Positions 59,001 through 64,000 of a DNA stretch of 64,000 nucleotides are shown here, piece by piece. The notes beneath the pieces were generated by a model that was not told where the DNA came from, did not search any database, and saw nothing but the letters and a program-made list of their open reading frames with translations. The stretch is from contig NC_080043.1 of NCBI RefSeq assembly GCF_012489685.1, positions 64,501 through 128,500 of the forward strand, read 5' to 3'. Position numbers and translations under genes: made by a program. Position 1 is the stretch's first letter, and each line of letters starts with the position of its first letter. Source of the stretch: Lotus japonicus. Lineage: Eukaryota; Streptophyta; Magnoliopsida; Fabales; Fabaceae.

Positions 59001-62000
59001 TTGGACTGAAAGATTGAGGCTATGGCTAAAGGAATTGTCAGTGTTCCAAAAGTCACTACTTTATGGTGACCATGCTTCAGATGAGCAAATAGGTGTGAGC
59101 CAAGTACCGAATGCAGAACTCCCCATTTGGCTGGCAGCTCAGAAGGCAGTAGCTCTATATGAAGGGATTTTGTCATCAGTTGGTCCTCGTGAAAGGCTAT
59201 TGAGGAGATTGCTTTCTTGGATTGGACTTATTCCCCCTACACCAGAAACACCTTTTGAGGTTAACAGTGATAGTAACTCTCCTGAACCTTATTTAAGGTT
59301 TGCTCCATAAAACAGCTCTTTTATTACTGTCTGTTAGCTCTGCTAGATGCTCCTTCTCCTCTAAATCATAAAGGAACAAAATTTTCTGTTCATGAAATTA
59401 GCTTTGAACTGATATTGGTGATCGCAGCAACAGTGACATAGCTAAATCTAGACAATGCAGTATTGTCGTATGTAATATATACATAAAAAAAAATTAAATG
59501 CTGAAAGTACTATTTATGTAGTGTTTTCAAATCGGATATACTTTTGGGTTTTTCAAAGAATGGAATAGGTAGCTTAGTGGCGGGTCAAACCAGTGTGAAT
59601 TGAGCTATCCTCTGGTTAGCACTCTTCATGCATTAACTCCCACTTTATAATTGGTCATAATTTTTCAAATATCTCACTGTATTCATTTGGGAATCATTGT
59701 TTTGAATCATGTTAGCTAAAGCATTGAAATATATTACATGCACATGGAGTGATTTAATATCTGCAATCGTCAGATACGTGTGTTGATTTCATGTTTAGTT
59801 GGCTACTTTAGAGAAAGTTGGTTGAATAATCATCATTTGATATGACCAAGCAATAGAATTCTCCATCCAGGCCTACGTTTTTATCAAGGATATCACTAAG
59901 TGATATATGGAGACCTGCAACAAGGAAGGCCTGCAGAAGTGATCCTTGGAAAATATTGAGAACTTCCATTTCAATACTTTTCTCACAGTCAGTCCTGCAG
60001 GTAATACCCATTTTCTATAATTCCTTGTATAGCTACACAAAAATGTAGTTTGGAGAGCCATTTTAACTCTACCTTTGTGTATTATTTACATTGGAGACTG
60101 GCAGTGATGGTTTGTCTCCAGGTTATACTGATATAGTTATAGTTATGGTGGAAAAGTTGATCCAAATTTCGTTCCCCAATTAGGAGCCAGCATTTGAAGA
60201 ATTAATTCTACTTTATACCAAGGAAGCTGGTGAAATAAATGCTAAAGATAAAGCTGAGGTTCCATCATTGCAATTAAAGATCTATGAGAGAATTCCTATT
60301 CCAGATTTAGCGGTAATAATTTTCCCGCTACAGGGATTGTCAGATCTCATATTAGAAGACTATTCTTAATGTTGTTTTAGTTGTAACTTTGCATTTTATA
60401 CGTATAATTCTTCAGATGATATTCAATTTATTTGCAGGTAATCTTTCCTCACAAAAAGCTATCATTCCGCATCATAGACACAGTGAGAAATCTGCTAAAA
60501 CTCGGGCTTCTTGTTTTAGCTTTAATTTCAAACTCATTTGAAGTTGCATGCTATGTATATTAAGTGTTTTTATATGCTTATTCTGTATTTATGACAAATT
60601 GCATTGTAATTTGAGCTTGTTCTTTTACTTGATAATAAATTTCCCAGAACATACATTTTTTTAATCAGAGCCTGGTCCAGTTTGACAAACCAGAAAGTAT
60701 TTGGGTGATTCAATCTCTATCTAATAACGGAATGATAAATACGCATGGGAAAGCTTTTGTGATAATGTTATATTGTGCTCAATGCCTCTGTAGTTGAGTT
60801 GAGATTAGTACACCGGAAAGATAAAACTGACATGCTTTCCTGTAATAAGTTCAATAATGATATAGATAATAGATCAGCTAAGTTTAGCATTGTAGGTATC
60901 ATTATCCTTATTTGTTCAGTCTCTTAGCTGTTAACTGTAAACTACAGGTGCGCTTGGATGCTGCCACAATTTTGGGACTTCTGGCATATTTTATAAACTA
61001 CAAGTTTGAGAATGTCTTAGATTCCCCGTAAGCACATCTCAGTTTCATATCTTCTCTATACATGATTTCTAGTTGCAGTTATAAAATTGTTATTGTTAGC
61101 CTCATTACCTCTGATGCTAGAAAGGTATTGTTTAAAAAAAAATAAACAAAGTGTGTAGCTCCCTGTAATCTAGTATCCCCCCCACCCCCCGCCCTCTTAA
61201 ACTATCAAGCATGGTAGTTTACTTCTATAAGAAATGTGTTGATCTGAGCATAAACTGACGTTATATTAGGATAGTCTATGTTATTTAGGATGATGGTGTT
61301 ACCTTATTTCTAGAGTGTGTTTTGTTGGACGTATCTTAAAATATTCTCGGGAAAGTACGCATGGAAATGTTTTATTATTCCCAGGCATAATTTATTCTTA
61401 GCAAAGTTGATTATACACATTTCTATTTCCAGTACTTCTGAAGATAACTTCCCACTTCTACCATTTTATCACATGTTTTTCTATTTTTTTAATTGATGAA
61501 TTGAATAAAATTTCAAAATATTCCTGGGAATACAAAATACCTACCAAATATAATTATACAATTTACTTGGGAATAAATTATGGCTGCGAATATAGCATTC
61601 CTGGGAATATAATTTTATATCTTCAAACAAACTCCCACTTAGAGATCTTATTTTGTTAAGAACCTTATCTTATTCTTAGGAATTTTTCTTTCATGTTTAG
61701 TGAGTTGTTTGTCCCTTAATTACGGTTTGGAGGTTAGTCTTTGTAACACATCATTTACTCCATATATCAGTAATCAGTATACTATTTTGTTATGCAGAAT
61801 ACTTATTCTCTCCTTTACTCCTTCTCTACCTTAAACCCTAATATTTTGATTATTTTCAATACAGCATGAACTATCATTCTCCGATATACTGTTATTCGTT
61901 ATTTTAAATTGCTAATTGGTTTATTGGATCTTTTTGTGATGTTATTTTATCACTAAAAAGCATTCCAAACCAGATTGTGCACACATACACAATGTACATT

Positions 62001-64000
62001 TTCTTGATGGGCTAGAAGGAAATACCTCATTTCTTTCTTCCATCCACTACTCTTGCTTAGAAGTTACTCCCTCTGGTCCTTTTTATAAGAAAAACTTGGA
62101 CAAAATCACACAAACCAAGGAAACTAATATTTTTTATAAAATTAACTACGTACTATGCTTAATTCCAATGATGTTTTTTCCTTTTTACAAGAACAATCAT
62201 GCTAATTACCATAAATGTTGATCATACCTATTGGGTGCTTGCAATTTCCCTCCATATTTTTGTATTGAGAATAAGTCCCTTTGCATTGGTATTGATTATT
62301 TGACTTAATTTTATAAGAGTGTTTCTTATAAAAAGAACCAAGAAAAATCTCCAAAGTGTTTCTTATAAAAAGGACCGGAGGGAGTACATAATTTGAGAAA
62401 CTGTTGGAGTGCTTGTTGACAATATTTGACTTTGATTTTTATGTCAGATCAGCGATATTACTTGATGTACTAGCCATAAGTGCTCTAATAATATATGGGA
62501 CTCGTGTGGTTCTTGGCTACAAACAGACATGGGATCGGTATCAGGTGGACTGACATAATCTTTTCTGATGCTATTGGAGATTATTGTGCTAAAAGACCAT
62601 GAGAACATAGCTCTATCTTCCGCATTCTATTGAAAAGAAAATGTCTGAATTGTGAATGTTATATTGCAGCTATTAGTGAACAAGACTCTTTATGAGAAAA
62701 CATTAGCGAGTGGCTTTGGCTCAGTGCATTTTCTTCTCGATGCTTCTGAACAGCAGCAAGTGAGTAACTTCCTCTCTTTGTGCTCTCTGTGCATTTATAT
62801 GTTTTCAGCTTCTGTAGATTACTTTATTTTGACATTTTTGGCCCCGTGGGGGGGGGGGGGGGGAAGGAATGCTGCTGAATCAATCATTTGGCTTATCACA
62901 ATTAAGCCCCCATCACTTTTATTCTACTTAATTAAGATATTTTAAATAGTCTTCCACTCAAATCCTGCCAACCAATATATGAAGTTTCACTTAAAAAATG
63001 AGAAAATCCCAAATTCTCCTTTTTAAATCCTAATTTCACATCTCGTAAGATCCTTTAAATTTTATTAAATTTTCACCAAGTTTTTTACTTTTATACTTTT
63101 TTTGTATTCCCAAGCCACCATGAACTCCAAAATATTTGAATGCAACATGAAGATTTATGAATATTTGTATATGAAAATTGACAGAAGGACCAAATTTGCA
63201 TAAATTTTGAAAGTAGAGGAATTTAATTGACTAAAAAAAAACTGGGGGGGGGGGGGGGGGAATCGCACACATTCCAAACTAGATGGGCCAAATGTGCAAT
63301 TAGCCTTTTTGTTTATATTAAATTATTTGAATAAATTTGTTTGAAAATTGAGGTCTAATCTATTTTTAAACTATTGAATCATATATATGTTTCTTGTATA
63401 ATTGGCCTGGAAAATATTTTCAAATTATGCAATCAAACTGGGGTTGGATGGTTAATTTGCTACGCTGAAAATCAGATCATGGTATACTTCCTTATTTGAG
63501 TAATTATCAGCAATTATGAACTGGTTTCGTGTGGTTCTGAAATCCAATGTCTAAACAAAAGCCCCATTAACATTTGTAGATGAGGTTATGGCGTTATGCA
63601 CAATATTTATCTTGTAGAATAGGGGGACTGGATTGGAAACATGGGAGTACTTCTTTCCAACCTCATTATTATTATTATTCTGTATTCTGACCTTCATAAC
63701 CTTCTAATTCCCAAAATCTTACGCATGCAGTACAAGGAAGCTATTTTGGCTTATGCTGTCCTGCTCAAAGCAGAAAAGGATCAGGTTTGTTAATTGTTCC
63801 TCCTAATTGAGTAATGCTATCATGTCTTCTGCAATTCATTTTAATGTTGCCTTGCTACTTGCTAGGAATAATTGTTTGCAAATCCATTTTATGTGATAGC
63901 ATTCTAAGTGGTATATAAATCGTGTGTAACATTCCTAACTGCAGGTTACTTCTCGACAAAGTGTAGGAGAGAAATGTGAGAGATTCATGTATGAAGTGTT
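56058..64000 (+). CDS. DUF3754 (TMEM143-like) membrane protein, partial at 3' end
   Basis: Exons read as 56058-56536, 56831-57142, 57701-57880, 58523-58658, 58963-59297, 59871-60000, 60184-60312, 60438-60482, 60948-61027, 62448-62544, 62670-62759, 63731-63784 and 63945 to the window edge. All have GT-AG introns in consistent phase, about 707 residues so far. It begins at the first ATG after an in-frame stop (TGA, 56049). The N-terminus is Ser/His/Gln-rich with a poly-Gln run, plausibly a chloroplast transit peptide. The DUF3754 core includes ISLSDIWRPATRKA, PAFEELILLYTKEAGE and FPHKKLSFRIIDT. Two hydrophobic segments follow: AATILGLLAYFINY and AILLDVLAISALIIYG. After them is YKQTWDRYQLLVNKTLYEKT. 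Resembles Arabidopsis At3g19340. Molecular role is unknown; an organelle membrane protein is the inference. Confidence 0.88.
57602..57614 (+). repeat. C homopolymer (13 nt)
   Basis: Uninterrupted C run in the second intron of the DUF3754 gene. Confidence 0.9.
62067..62384. mobile_element. Stowaway-like (Tc1/mariner) MITE in DUF3754 intron 9
   Basis: Ends CTCCCTCTGGTCCTTTTTAT and the complement of ATAAAAAGGACCGGAGGGAG are inverted repeats. They are flanked by TA on both sides (62065-62066 and 62385-62386). The consensus TACTCCCTCCG(T/G)TCC identifies plant Stowaway MITEs. 318 bp, non-coding. A second internal copy of the 'tttcttataaaaag' motif lies at about 62321-62336. Confidence 0.9.
62848..62863 (+). 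repeat. G homopolymer (16 nt)
   Basis: G run in the intron after exon 62670-62759, preceded by 'tttttggccccgt'. Confidence 0.9.
63244..63260 (+). repeat. G homopolymer (17 nt)
   Basis: Second G run, 380 bases downstream of the first in the same intron. It is followed by 'aatcgcacacattccaaact' and 'gggccaaatgtgcaattagcc', which resembles the end of a Mutator-like TIR element of the 10414-11306 kind. Confidence 0.9.

Overview
This window is nuclear DNA from a flowering plant, almost certainly a eudicot and possibly a legume. The genes carry many short GT-AG introns, and three belong to plant families: an organelle mTERF factor, a plant SEN1-type helicase, and a DUF3754 membrane protein. Spacers and introns are filled with plant transposons. 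No prokaryotic operon, CRISPR array, tRNA gene or true rRNA gene was seen. All splice sites were read by eye and checked only by frame continuity.

Layout. 1-1970: gene-free, with a Tourist-like MITE that carries a second fold-back element inside it. 1971-6263 (+): five-exon mTERF gene, 594 aa. 6264-8524: spacer with a fold-back element and a GA microsatellite. 8525-23493 (-): a 21-exon SEN1/senataxin-type helicase, 2349 aa by my reconstruction. Its introns hold an 893-bp Mutator-like element and two TRIM-like elements. A 263-bp Mutator-type MITE with a perfect 9-bp target duplication lies 89 bp upstream of its start codon. 23854-54056: transposon territory. 54512-55372 (-): single-exon DUF3820 gene. 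56058-64000 (+): DUF3754 (TMEM143-like) gene, running off the right edge, with a Stowaway MITE in one intron.

The main result is the structure of 27.2-54.1 kb. One degenerate minus-strand LINE has been split into five pieces by later insertions. From left to right these are an Athila-type solo LTR (target duplication TGGGG), a PIF/Harbinger MITE (TTA), a Tekay-like solo LTR (CATCC), and a Cassandra-type TRIM with 5S rRNA-derived sequence in its LTRs (CATAC). The TRIM is itself split by an Athila-like Ty3 element (AGTCC; LTRs of 1315 bp). That element's gag is in turn split by a Tekay/Del-like Ty3 element (GGTTT; LTRs of 2837 bp). This gives a four-deep nest: LINE > Cassandra > Athila > Tekay. 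LTR divergence counted by eye (about 10 differences in 2837 for Tekay, about 17 in 1315 for Athila) agrees with the nesting order. Both young elements lack essential genes: Tekay has lost most of gag and the protease active site, and Athila has lost reverse transcriptase and integrase. They were probably mobilised by relatives elsewhere.

I found no previously undescribed protein system. The novelty is in the transposon stratigraphy and in elements placed close to or inside housekeeping genes.
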